Positions 1 through 9,309 are shown, numbered from the stretch's first letter. The stretch is 64,000 nucleotides of DNA from Gallionella sp. (GCA_030652475.1 JAUSAO010000116.1:1-64000); one strand, 5' to 3'. The notes: generated from the sequence alone by a model not told the origin. Numbers and translations: made by a program.

Positions 1-156
1 CGCCGGATTTCGGCTATGACTTCCATAGATAACACTCCAGTTTCTCCGGCACAAATACCGGATGGTTACACACCCCGGGGTGGAAACTATTGGACGCTGT
101 TTACCCCGGAAATCTGGAAAGTTTTGCACGCTGTTTTGCACATGACATTCGGTTGA
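1..156 (+). CDS. C-terminal end of an ORF in a partial integron cassette (5' end outside window)
   Basis: Frame 1 is open from base 1 to TGA at 154-156 (...TSIDNTPVSPAQIPDGYTPRGGNYWTLFTPEIWKVLHAVLHMTFG*). It lies 55 bp upstream of an attC-like site. Absent from the ORF track because it is short and 5' truncated. Confidence 0.4.
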   Translation, partial: RRISAMTSIDNTPVSPAQIPDGYTPRGGNYWTLFTPEIWKVLHAVLHMTFG

Positions 157-210
157 CTTCCGCTCCCGCAACCTTACAATCCCCATAAATACCGCTTGCC
201 CCGCGGTTCA

Positions 211-294
211 GTCCAACAAGGTTTGTCCGCCGCCAACAGGTTCGGGGCTCTTGCAGGATTGGGTGGGGCGGCGGATAAACGCTATTCGTTAGGC
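211..294 (+). other. attC-like recombination site (cassette boundary)
   Basis: R'' GTCCAAC (RYYYAAC) at 211 and R' GTTAGGC (GTTRRRY) at 288-294. Inner arms GGTTTGTCCGCCGCC and GGCGGCGGATAAACGC are nearly complementary. Confidence 0.7.
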
Positions 295-335
295 ACCAAC
301 CAACATCCTCCCGAAAAAAACTGGAAAGTCCAGCT

Positions 336-1172
336 ATGGCAAATCGCAATGAATCAAGTTTCGGAACACGTTTTGAAAAGTCTCTTAAGGAATTGGAGCG
401 AACGCGCACGCTCAGGCCAGTTCGTAATGTATTGCTGTTCTCTTCCTATGCTCTCCTTGCAGTAGCCGTAGTGCTATTAATTTCCAGAGGAAACAAGAAT
501 ATTGTTGTTTATGTCGCACTAACAAGCATGCTGTCTGGTGTCTTGGTGGCAGCCATCGACACCTATATTTCAAAGGTCTATAAACGAGGCGAAGTAATAA
601 AAAATGAGTTAGAAATAGCAGAAGCCGCATCAAAAATAGAAGAAAACACAAAAAATACTTCAGGAAAAATACCTTTGACTGTCGGTTTCCTGAATTTGGA
701 TGGTGAGCACTTGGACAGAATAATCCTCGAAGATGCTTCAAAAATGTCTGGCATTTTCTTGCGAACGGTGTTTGCCAGAAAAGGGCAATCACCAGAATCG
801 GAAATTCTTTTCATTTACGCCAACCTCGACGAAGCCGGGTCGTTTGAAAACAATCGCTCTGAAAGTGTTAGGCAGATCGCTCAAAAATCCAACGCATCGA
901 TTGTCATTCTTGCATCCCCTAATGATTCGGATCGCATTAAAGCTGCTGTAAATTTTCCTGGTCCTAAAACTTCAAACATTGTTTTTACTATTGATAGAAA
1001 AGGGGCTGCATTTGGTCAGTTTTTTAAGACTCTATTTCAGAACATGCGTGGCGGCGAAGATATGTTGAGCAGTTGGGTTGCACTGGCGCCACAAGGCCCA
1101 CAGAGTTCGTCAGCAAATGTCCCCGTGACAATACTTGTCGCAGAGGCGGGAAAGCTGGCTTTTCCGACTTGA
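336..1172 (+). CDS. Integron cassette protein of unknown function, two predicted N-terminal TM helices plus soluble domain
   Basis: 278-aa ORF between attC-like sites. Hydrophobic segments VLLFSSYALLAVAVVLLI and IVVYVALTSMLSGVLVAAI. No family recognised. Confidence 0.6.
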   Translation: MANRNESSFGTRFEKSLKELERTRTLRPVRNVLLFSSYALLAVAVVLLISRGNKNIVVYVALTSMLSGVLVAAIDTYISKVYKRGEVIKNELEIAEAASKIEENTKNTSGKIPLTVGFLNLDGEHLDRIILEDASKMSGIFLRTVFARKGQSPESEILFIYANLDEAGSFENNRSESVRQIAQKSNASIVILASPNDSDRIKAAVNFPGPKTSNIVFTIDRKGAAFGQFFKTLFQNMRGGEDMLSSWVALAPQGPQSSSANVPVTILVAEAGKLAFPT

Positions 1173-1177
1173 ATATG

Positions 1178-1278
1178 GCTCACAACATTTCCGTCGAGAG
1201 GGACGGTTTGCAATCTGCGCCTGCAAATCCCCTCCGCCGCTTTGCGGCTCCGACCGCCCCACACGTCAAACGTTAGGC
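1178..1278 (+). other. attC-like recombination site
   Basis: GTCAAACGTTAGGC right end (R' GTTAGGC at 1272-1278). GTCGAGAGGGACGG pairs imperfectly with CCGCCCCACACGTC. R'' is imperfect (GCTCACAAC). Confidence 0.65.
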
Positions 1279-1296
1279 ATTACATCTATCCCGCAT

Positions 1297-1980
1297 ATGA
1301 AAACTCACATCTTTTCCATTCTTGCACTAACAGTGATTATCAAAATATTGTTCCACAAGGATATTGGCATAACTCTTGTGGTCGCGTCGTTTATATATAT
1401 AGTAGGAATGCTGCCATGGCTTGCATGGGAATTCGCAACAAAGAAGATATTTAAAAAAGAATCAAACACAAGCCGTCTTCTAAAGATGGCAAATGATAAA
1501 ACCCTTCAGAAGAAGATCAAACTATCAAACACCGTATTTCTAAACTTCCCAAATCTGCCAAGCGATAAAGATCTAAAAAGCAGTGAAATAAAGGATATAA
1601 AAATAAAAATCCAAGCAGGGCAAAAAAGCAAAAAAGACTTCATAGTTAAAATAACAAACATCGGGCACCATACATTCAAAAACATAGATATTGATATAAA
1701 AAACATCCTGCTTTGGGCTGAAAGCTTTGGAGTCGATACAACTCACATGCCAAGCGATTTTCAATACGGCACGACCGCCGATTGCAAAGCCGAAGAAATA
1801 AAACCAAATGAAACCATCGAGATAGGCATAGCAGGCTATGGCTCACACGAACAATATGATCTAGAGCGCATCCGATATGCAAAAATCTCATTCAGTAGCC
1901 CCGAAAAAGAAAAACTGCACATCCCTTATTGGGTTGAAATTGTTGTTGATTTGCCAAACTCGACAACAGAGAATACCTAA
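1297..1980 (+). CDS. Integron cassette protein of unknown function, N-terminal membrane segment
   Basis: The ORF track gives 1135..1980, but ATG at 1297 (MKTHIFSILALTVIIKILFHK...) lies just inside the cassette boundary. The stop codon is embedded in the next attC R'' (ACCTAAC). Confidence 0.6.
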   Translation: MKTHIFSILALTVIIKILFHKDIGITLVVASFIYIVGMLPWLAWEFATKKIFKKESNTSRLLKMANDKTLQKKIKLSNTVFLNFPNLPSDKDLKSSEIKDIKIKIQAGQKSKKDFIVKITNIGHHTFKNIDIDIKNILLWAESFGVDTTHMPSDFQYGTTADCKAEEIKPNETIEIGIAGYGSHEQYDLERIRYAKISFSSPEKEKLHIPYWVEIVVDLPNSTTENT

Positions 1981-2037
1981 CGATTAAGGTTAGATCGTGA
2001 TCGCGAAGCGAGCCGCGATCTGAACCGTTTGTTGGAC
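1975..2037 (+). other. attC-like recombination site (63 bp)
   Basis: R'' ACCTAAC 1975-1981 and R' GTTGGAC 2031-2037. Hairpin arms GGTTAGATCG / CGATCTGAACC carry one unpaired (extrahelical) G, typical of attC. Confidence 0.75.
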
Positions 2038-2268
2038 GAGCCCGGCAGTGCTGCTGTGAACCTTGTTATGGAAATATCTCTCTGACTGTGGCGGTGCGCT
2101 GAGGCGTGTTACTCGCTGCGCCCCGAAATTCACCGCTAAAAGTTGCCATTGCAGCAACCGCTTCTGCCAAATCTGCCGTTCCCGGTAAATTTTGACCTGA
2201 TTTGCCCTGTTTGCAGGGCGAGTGTACCCGTGCCTGCCGGGTAAGACAGGTTGGCGGAGCGTATTGTG

Positions 2269-3402
2269 TTACATGGCTGTCTCCCGATCCGACGCAGTTG
2301 TTCGTAATCGGTTAAGGCAGGGTGCAATGCGGGTTCGGATGATTTCCATGGCTCCGCCGCAACATTTGCAGCGTATCGCCGGCCGTGGCATCGGCGGCGG
2401 GAGTACAACCCGTTTGAGCAGTTGCACCAGCCGAATCAACTTGCTGTTGGGATGCAGGAAGCCGAAGTTGCGGGCGCGGCGGTAACCCTTGGGCAGGATG
2501 TGTTGCAGGATCAGGCGCAGAAATGCCACACCGCTGAGGGTGCGGGTTTCAGTCCGTTTGGTCTGGCTGTTTTGGTAACGGAACGTCACCCATCCGTTGT
2601 CGCAGGACAGGATATCTTTCTCCTGAATCACGCCCCGATACAAATAACGCCCCAGATAGACCAAGGCCTTTTCGCCCGTGCCGACTCCCTTGCAATCTAC
2701 CACCCAATCGGCGGGATACGCGCCAGGCAGTTTCAACCCCGCCTGTTTGATACTCGCCAGCATCTTGGCGCGAAACACTTTTGCCAGTGCGGCATGATTG
2801 AACAGGTAGTTGCCGTCCTTGTTGCGCCACCGCCGCTGTTTTTTGTCAAACGCGGCAGATGGCATCACCAGATGCACATGCGGATGGTAGTCCAGCCGAC
2901 GGTTGTGGGTATGCAGCACCGTCACAGCACCCGTGCTGCCGTGCAGTTTCTTGTCGTTCTGGCTGAAGGTATTGACCGTCTCCCACGCGCAGCGGGTGAT
3001 CAAGTCATAGATCACTCGCTGGTTGTGCCAGGCCAGCGCACGGAACTGGGCGGGCAAGGTGAACGTCACCATGAAGTAATGGCCGGGAATCAGCTTTTGC
3101 ATCTGCTGATCTATCCAGCGTTGCGATTCGTGCGCCTGGCAATGCGGACATGAACGGTGACCGCAGGATAACCAATCACTTGGCAGCTTGCTGCCTTAGT
3201 GAGATGGCTAGTAGTTCCATCAATGTGGCAAAAAGCTTTGTTCAGGGCAATCATCACAGGCCAGTTGCATCTTGGGGCTCATGCTGCTGCGGCAAGTTTG
3301 CAAGGCGGTTAACGCTGCCCTTTGGCTGGGCAATAAGCCATGTTTATCTTGCGCAATCAATTCGGCAGCATAGGAAGCAACGATGTGTGCCAGCCGGATC
3401 AT
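2269..3402 (-). pseudogene. IS91 family transposase, interrupted by a 54-bp insertion with three in-frame stops
   Basis: ORFs 3220..3402 and 2269..3102 are in the same frame. HPHVHL (HUH) motif, YLGRYLYRG tyrosine motif, and CGHRSCPHCQAHESQRW zinc region. Insertion at 3169-3222 between ...QSFLPH and SCGHRSC.... Confidence 0.85.
3169..3222 (-). repeat. Small dispersed element, copy A (54 bp)
   Basis: Shares taaccaxxxacttGGC...GGCAGC..GCCT...ATGGCTAGT..TTCATCA with copies at 30536 and 51882. Interrupts the IS91-like transposase. Confidence 0.7.
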
Positions 3403-4051
3403 TTGACGTTACCCCAAGAGATCCGGATTTGCCCGATCAACTGATTGAGACGTGCGCAGCTGTTGAGTTGACGTTGTTCGGTGAGGTGGGTGTAGCGGAG
3501 GGTGGTGAGAATGGACAGATGCCCGAGAATCTTCTGTACTTCCAGCAGGTCAACGCCTGCTTCGATCAGATGAGTTGCATAACTGTGGCGCAGGCTGTGC
3601 GGCGTAATTCTTTTTTTAAACCACAATCCTGAGCGACCTGGCGCAAGGTGGTCTGAATGCCGCCACGATCCAACGGGGTGGTAGCCAGATGCGAATTCTT
3701 GCGTCCGCCCAGTCGGTTGGGGAAAAGCAACAGCGGGTTGCGGTGTGTTTGCCAGAAACGGCGCAATACCTGCAAGGTGTTCTCCGGCAACGGCACGAAA
3801 CGGTCGCGATTGCCTTTTGCGTTACGAATCTGCACGCGCATCCGATCCGCATCAATATCGCCGACTTGCAAGCGCAACCCTTCGCCCAAGCGCAGTCCCA
3901 TGCTGTACAGGGTGAAGAAAAACACCCGGTAACTCAGTACTCGCGTTGCCATGAAAATCTGTTGCGCCTGCGGCACGGTAACAATGTCAGGCAACGCAAA
4001 TGACTTGGGCGGTTTGACCAAATCCGCGCCCGGCCAGGGTTTATCCAGCAC
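3399..4051 (-). pseudogene. Tyrosine recombinase/integrase associated with IS91-like element, frameshifted at an A7 run
   Basis: ORF 3566..4051 carries GLRLGEGLRL (Arg I). ORF 3399..3626 carries [10 protein letters not shown]...[13 protein letters not shown] (HxxR-H-Y). A -1 shift at TTTAAAAAAAG joins GLKK to [14 protein letters not shown]. Confidence 0.75.
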
Positions 4052-4256
4052 CGTTAATTTTCAGATTGCCCGCCCAGCCGCAAACCTCACAGTGATAGCG
4101 CTTAATCGGGATAAGCGGACTAATTAAGCGATCAACAATGCGACGTTTCACACGATTTACGTCCGGTGCCTTGCAGACCGGACAATGACGCTTGGAGGTT
4201 CGAACAGGAAACAACGAATGACTGCTTAAGCGAAAAACCTTAGTCACAATAAACAC
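4041..4256 (-). CDS. Small zinc-ribbon protein
   Basis: 71 aa with two CxxC pairs (CPVC...CEVC). Its 3' end overlaps the recombinase start. Confidence 0.45.
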   Translation of the reverse strand: MFIVTKVFRLSSHSLFPVRTSKRHCPVCKAPDVNRVKRRIVDRLISPLIPIKRYHCEVCGWAGNLKINGAG

Positions 4257-4344
4257 CCCCCGGTGAAAAATGTATGGCTATGCGTTAAATTAATCAAACA
4301 AGCAATTGATTTAAACCCGGATTGTCCATTAGGCCAAACAAAGT

Positions 4345-4463
4345 GTCATTCCCGCGAAAGCGGGAATCCAGATAATTAAATATTTTCGCGAAGCGGACAA
4401 AGCCTTGGTTTAGTCCACTTCGCGGCGTATTTTTTGCTGGATTCCCGCTTTCGCTGGAATGAC
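4345..4463. repeat. 119-bp nested inverted-repeat element (MITE-like)
   Basis: Arms GTCATTCCCGCGAAAGCGGGAATCCAG / CTGGATTCCCGCTTTCGCTGGAATGAC match 26/27. Inner arms CGCGAAGCGGAC / GTCCACTTCGCG match 11/12. Confidence 0.8.
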
Positions 4464-4619
4464 GACGCTAATGGATTATTTGGGTTAAATAAAAACACAC
4501 CAACCTTCTTGAATTTCATTCTACAAGCGGGGGTAACAATTTAATATAGGCCGGATGGTCTATGCATTTCATAAAAAATACTGCAACACTTTAAATACAA
4601 AGGGAAAAATCAAAATCCG

Positions 4620-5429
4620 CTACTTCATCAGCGCCGACAACTCCGCTTCGCTGAAGCCAGCCTCACGCCGGGCAGACAAATTAAATGGGCCGCGCAGCGC
4701 GGGGGCGGCATGTTCCACGGCAAGACGGGCGTAGGTCTCCAGCGGCTCAAGATCGCGCTGCTCACACAGAAATCCATACCAGCGGTTGCCGATGGCAACA
4801 TGGCCTATTTCATCGCGCAGGATGATGTCCAGTATCGCGGCTGCCGCCGTGTCGCCCACCTGCGCGAGCTTGGCGCGTACCGATGGCACGGCATCCAGTC
4901 CTCTGGCCTCCATCGTTCGCGGCACCAGCGCCATGCGTGCCAGCACATCGTGCCGAGTTTTGTCGGCCATTTCCCACAGACTGCTATGACCCGGGAAGTC
5001 GCCATAGGCATAACCCAGCCCTTGCAGATGTCCGGACAGCAAACTGAAATGCAATGCCTCCTCGTCGGCGACCTGCAGCCAGTCAGCGTAATAATCGCAG
5101 GGCATTCCGGCAAAACGCCAGATCGCATCCAGTGCCAGATTGATCGCGTTAAATTCGATGTGCACCAGCGCATGAATCAATGCGGCCCTGCCCTCGGGCG
5201 TGTTCATGCTGCGGCGCTTGACCAGGAGCGGCGATACCAGCTCAGGTTTGTCAGGATGACCGGGGATAGGCTGCGACCCGGCCAAATCCGCCTGACTATC
5301 CAGCACGCTCTGCCCTGCACGCCAGCTTTCCGCCAGTCGTCGCACCCCTTCCGCCTTGCGGGCGGCATCCGGCTCGGCAAGCCAGAACAGCGCAGCCTGC
5401 CTTAATTCTGTTGCTTGATTATTCATCAT
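4620..5429 (-). CDS. DUF455 family (ferritin-like) protein
   Basis: 269 aa with HALVHIEFNAINLALD, DEEALHF and RDEIGHVAIGNRWY ferritin-like metal ligands. Confidence 0.8.
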   Translation of the reverse strand: MMNNQATELRQAALFWLAEPDAARKAEGVRRLAESWRAGQSVLDSQADLAGSQPIPGHPDKPELVSPLLVKRRSMNTPEGRAALIHALVHIEFNAINLALDAIWRFAGMPCDYYADWLQVADEEALHFSLLSGHLQGLGYAYGDFPGHSSLWEMADKTRHDVLARMALVPRTMEARGLDAVPSVRAKLAQVGDTAAAAILDIILRDEIGHVAIGNRWYGFLCEQRDLEPLETYARLAVEHAAPALRGPFNLSARREAGFSEAELSALMK

Positions 5430-7417
5430 TCCGCCTTGTTCAGCATCGCTTTCAGTCTAGCCAGCTTATCCATACCTTCATCCTTGCTCACCACGGGTAT
5501 TGCATCTGCGTGACCACCGGCATAGATCAACTCACTGGCCGGCATTTCTTCCAGAAATCGGCTGGCTTCGCACAGCGCCCAGTCCTTGCCGCGACGGCGA
5601 CGGTTGCAGTAGCTGATCTGCAGGCTACGTTCTGCGCGGGTAATGCCGACATACATCAACCGGCGCTCTTCTTCTATACCCTTCTCGTCGCTGTCGCGAA
5701 ACGGCAGGATATCTTCTTCCGCACCGATGATAAACACATGCGGAAATTCCAGCCCCTTGGCGGCATGCAGCGTGGACAGCGAGACGGCATCCGGTTCCTG
5801 ATTCTTACCTTCGAGCATATTAATCAGTGCAATGGTCTGCACCATATCGAGCAGCGATTTTTCGTCGGCCTCTGCCTTGCGTTTGAGCCAGCCGATGAAA
5901 TCATCGACGTTTTTCCACTTGACCTCAGCCTGCCTTGATTCGTGTGTGTCGTACAGCCAGGTTTCGTAATTGATCGCGCGCAGCAGCTCATCGAGTAATT
6001 CGGCACACGGATCGGCATCCGCCCTGTTCTCGAGGCGACTGATGAAGCGGCAGAATAACATCAGGTCTTCGTGCTGACGCGGCGGCAGCAACTGTTCCAT
6101 CTGCGCCTCAAACGCCGCCTCGAACAGGCTGATATGGCGCGTTCCCGCATAGCTGCCCAGCTTCTCCAGCGTAGTATTGCCGATGCCGCGCTTGGGGCTG
6201 GTGATGGCGCGAATAAAGGCGGGATCGTCGTCCGGGTTGGCAATCAGACGCAAATACGCGGTAATGTCCTTGATCTCGGGCTTGTCGAAAAACGAGGTGC
6301 CGCCACTGACGGTATAGGGCACGCGCTGGGCGCGTAACTGCTCCTCGAAGGCGCGCGACAAGTAATTGCTGCGATACAGAATCGCGTAATCGGAAAAATG
6401 GGTCTGATGCTCGAATTTGTGTGTAATCAGTTTCATCACCACACTCTCGGCCTCGTGCTCGTCATCCCGTGCGGCATAGATGCGTATTGGGTCACCGATT
6501 CCGTGATCGCTCCACAGCTTCTTCTCAAACACCTTGGTATTATGATTGATCAGATGATTGGCCACTTTGAGGATGCGCTGCGATGAACGGTAATTCTGTT
6601 CCAGCTTGATGACGCGCAGATTGCTGTAATCGGTACGCAGATTATGCAGATTCTCCACGCTCGCACCGCGCCATGCATAGATCGCCTGATCATCGTCGCC
6701 CACTGCGGTGAACGCGGCGCGCTTGCCCGCCAGCAATCGGGTCAACTGATACTGGCAATCATTGGTATCTTGATATTCGTCTATCAGCAGATAGCGCAGC
6801 TTTTGTTGCCAGCGCAACAAGGCTTCAGGATGCTGGTTAAACAGCACCACCGGCAGGTGTATCAAATCATCGAAATCCACCGCCTGATAGGCGCGCAAGG
6901 TTTCCTGATAACGCATATAAAGGCGCGCACAGGCTTCCGCTTCCACGCTATCTGCATTGACCACCGCCTGCTCCGGCGAGATGAACGCCGATTTCCAGTT
7001 CGACAGCTGCGTCTGTATATCCCTGACCTCCTGCTTGTCGCCGGAGTTGGTCAGCTCCCCGATAATTTTGAAGGTATCGCTGGAATCAAATATCGAAAAC
7101 TGCGGCTTATACCCGAGCAATTTAGCCTCGGCGCGCAAGATATTCATGCCCAGCGAATGGAAGGTGCTGACCACCAGCCCCTTGGCGTTCTTGCCCTGCA
7201 ACAAAGTACCGACGCGCTCGCGCATCTCGTTGGCGGCCTTGTTGGTAAAGGTGATCGCCGCGATGTTGCGCGCCTGATAGCCACATTCCTCGACCAGATA
7301 CGCGATCTTGTGCGTGATCACCCGCGTCTTGCCGCTACCCGCACCCGCCAGCACCAGTAGCGGACCGTCGAGATACATTGCCGCTTCGCGTTGTACGGGA
7401 TTGAGTTTACTTAACAT
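5426..7417 (-). CDS. rep: ATP-dependent DNA helicase Rep (UvrD/Rep SF1)
   Basis: LNPVQREAAMYLDGPLLVLAGAGSGKTRVITHKI, DEYQDTN, GDDDQAIYAWRGA, YVGITRA. Confidence 0.92.
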   Translation of the reverse strand: MLSKLNPVQREAAMYLDGPLLVLAGAGSGKTRVITHKIAYLVEECGYQARNIAAITFTNKAANEMRERVGTLLQGKNAKGLVVSTFHSLGMNILRAEAKLLGYKPQFSIFDSSDTFKIIGELTNSGDKQEVRDIQTQLSNWKSAFISPEQAVVNADSVEAEACARLYMRYQETLRAYQAVDFDDLIHLPVVLFNQHPEALLRWQQKLRYLLIDEYQDTNDCQYQLTRLLAGKRAAFTAVGDDDQAIYAWRGASVENLHNLRTDYSNLRVIKLEQNYRSSQRILKVANHLINHNTKVFEKKLWSDHGIGDPIRIYAARDDEHEAESVVMKLITHKFEHQTHFSDYAILYRSNYLSRAFEEQLRAQRVPYTVSGGTSFFDKPEIKDITAYLRLIANPDDDPAFIRAITSPKRGIGNTTLEKLGSYAGTRHISLFEAAFEAQMEQLLPPRQHEDLMLFCRFISRLENRADADPCAELLDELLRAINYETWLYDTHESRQAEVKWKNVDDFIGWLKRKAEADEKSLLDMVQTIALINMLEGKNQEPDAVSLSTLHAAKGLEFPHVFIIGAEEDILPFRDSDEKGIEEERRLMYVGITRAERSLQISYCNRRRRGKDWALCEASRFLEEMPASELIYAGGHADAIPVVSKDEGMDKLARLKAMLNKAE

Positions 7418-7500
7418 TGTTCGCAGTGGTTTGGAGAAAATACCTGGGCCGCCATGATAGCAAACCGTCGAAGCCGCATATAAATATCCCTCGAATACAA

Positions 7501-7534
7501 AGCGGCATCCATTTCACAATGAATGCCGCTTTGA
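7501..7534. terminator. Hairpin downstream of ccm operon
   Basis: AAAGCGGCATccatttcacaatgaATGCCGCTTT inverted repeat just 3' of ccmI. Confidence 0.45.
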
Positions 7535-7549
7535 ACAACCGGGTCAATT

Positions 7550-8809
7550 CTACTTGACGACGCTGTCTATCGTGATACTCAGCCCCTTGCTGCCCGGCGT
7601 GACGATACCCGCCGAACCTTCCAGATCGCCTGGCTGAGCCATAGGCGAGCCTGACTTGGAGATACGAGCCAACACGACCACTTTGTCAAAGGCTGAGAGC
7701 TTCATTTCCGGCTGCATCGCCATACTGTCATCGAGCGTAAACGCTAGCGGCAAGTCTTTGACCTGCTTGCGTAACGCGGCGAGCGGCATCTTCGGGCCCT
7801 CGGCTGCACGCGCCAGGATAAAGACAAAATCGTCTGGTGCAGCTTTTGCCAGCAGTGCCGGACTCAGCGACACACGACCGGTAATTGCCATAGCCGGATT
7901 GTCCGCAACCTTTGCAGGCGCATCCGTCGCTGACAGTTTCGCCAACTTTTCCTTGCCGCCCTTTTGTATGACCAGGAATTCGCGCGCCTGATTGATTCCA
8001 TCACGGATCATTTGCACATCAGGATAATCGGGTGGCAACAGGGTAAGCAGTTTTTGCCAATGCGTGATGGTCGCGACATAATCACCGCGTTCCATGCCCG
8101 CCGACCCGGCCAGCGCCAGAGCCGAGGTATTTTCCGGATCCAGTGCCAGCGCCTTGCTGAGCAGCTTGGTCGGCTCACCCAGCAACGATTGTCCGTTTCT
8201 CATTGCCATGGCATCCGCATAATTGGCCCAGATTTGTGCCTCACCCGGTACCAGCGTGACCAGTTGTTGGTACGCCCGTACCGCATCATCAAAACGTTGC
8301 AATTCGCTATAGGAACGTGCCAGTGTCAACCATCCGTCCGGGTTTTCCGGCAATTTCACCATCTTGGCTTCCAGTTCAATCAGCGCGGCTTCCGAGCGTA
8401 TCGAGCCAAAACCATCTGCAACTTCGCTTTGCTGTTCTTTCGGCAGCAATGCCTTACTGTTGCCGATGGCAAGGTATAGCAACACACTGGAAAGCGGAAG
8501 CAACACCAGCAATACCAGCGCCAGAACTCTGGCTGGATTGCGCGCTGCCATTGCAGGAGCGTCCGTCGTTTTTACTTCATCGAGCAGACGCACTTGCAAT
8601 TCACGTCTGCCCTGCTCAAAAGCCTCTTGAGTCAGCAGGCTATTTTTCAGGTCTGCTTCAAGTTCTGTTGACTGATCACGCAAAATTTCAAGGTTGGCGG
8701 CATCACGCAAGACATCGTTAGTTCCCACCGACTTACGCCACAGCGGCCACACCACAAAAGGCAGTGCTGCTATCAACAGCACGGCAGTTAGTATCCAGAA
8801 TAAGGTCAT
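7550..8809 (-). CDS. ccmI: c-type cytochrome biogenesis protein CcmI (TPR)
   Basis: N-terminal TM, Wxx RRELQ, TPR repeats; last gene of the ccm operon. Confidence 0.88.
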   Translation of the reverse strand: MTLFWILTAVLLIAALPFVVWPLWRKSVGTNDVLRDAANLEILRDQSTELEADLKNSLLTQEAFEQGRRELQVRLLDEVKTTDAPAMAARNPARVLALVLLVLLPLSSVLLYLAIGNSKALLPKEQQSEVADGFGSIRSEAALIELEAKMVKLPENPDGWLTLARSYSELQRFDDAVRAYQQLVTLVPGEAQIWANYADAMAMRNGQSLLGEPTKLLSKALALDPENTSALALAGSAGMERGDYVATITHWQKLLTLLPPDYPDVQMIRDGINQAREFLVIQKGGKEKLAKLSATDAPAKVADNPAMAITGRVSLSPALLAKAAPDDFVFILARAAEGPKMPLAALRKQVKDLPLAFTLDDSMAMQPEMKLSAFDKVVVLARISKSGSPMAQPGDLEGSAGIVTPGSKGLSITIDSVVK

Positions 8810-9309
8810 GCTTGAGCGTCTTTCTCTTGATTTGATGTGACAGTCGTTTGTTCAGATGCGGAATTTTCATTCAATAATTCAGCGACGCGTTGTTCATCCT
8901 GCGCGGAAAGTTGGGCTTCCACCAACAACCCTTTACGCTTTCTCAATTGATATACCAATATTCCGCCCCCCACAAACAACAGGATGAACGGTGCCGACCA
9001 CAAAGGTATCGTTTCCTTATCTACAGGCGGATCAAACAGTACCGACTTGCCAAAACGTTCGACCAGAATATCGAGGATTTCCTGGTCACTCGCGCCTGCC
9101 GTCATCTTCTCGCGCATGATCTGACGCACGTCATTAGCCCAGTCGGAATGCGAGTTGGATACCGGCTCGCTTTGACAAACCAGACAACGCACCTTTTCAG
9201 CCAGATGCATCATGCGTCTTTCCATGACAGGGTCATCCGCCATATCCTTTGCTAAACCGGCAAAAGCAAAGGCGGGCAACAACAGTGCGATCATCAACAG
9301 GTATTTCAT
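8806..9309 (-). CDS. ccmH: Cytochrome c-type biogenesis protein CcmH
   Basis: KVRCLVCQSEPVSNSHSDWANDVRQIMREK (LRCxxC motif). Confidence 0.92.
   Translation of the reverse strand: MKYLLMIALLLPAFAFAGLAKDMADDPVMERRMMHLAEKVRCLVCQSEPVSNSHSDWANDVRQIMREKMTAGASDQEILDILVERFGKSVLFDPPVDKETIPLWSAPFILLFVGGGILVYQLRKRKGLLVEAQLSAQDEQRVAELLNENSASEQTTVTSNQEKDAQA

Larger units (their letters stand above)
2062..4256 (-). mobile_element. IS91-like element (HUH transposase plus tyrosine recombinase), degenerate; boundaries approximate
   Basis: Y1/HUH transposase and tyrosine recombinase reading frames with ATGA-type overlap. Left end placed at a CTTG tetranucleotide (2062-2065), by analogy with IS91 GAAC/CAAG target specificity. 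Ends are not confirmed. Confidence 0.5.

Noticed and set aside
2422-3153. 243-aa plus-strand ORF
   Set aside because: Antisense to the IS91-like transposase, whose HUH motif is unambiguous on the minus strand.
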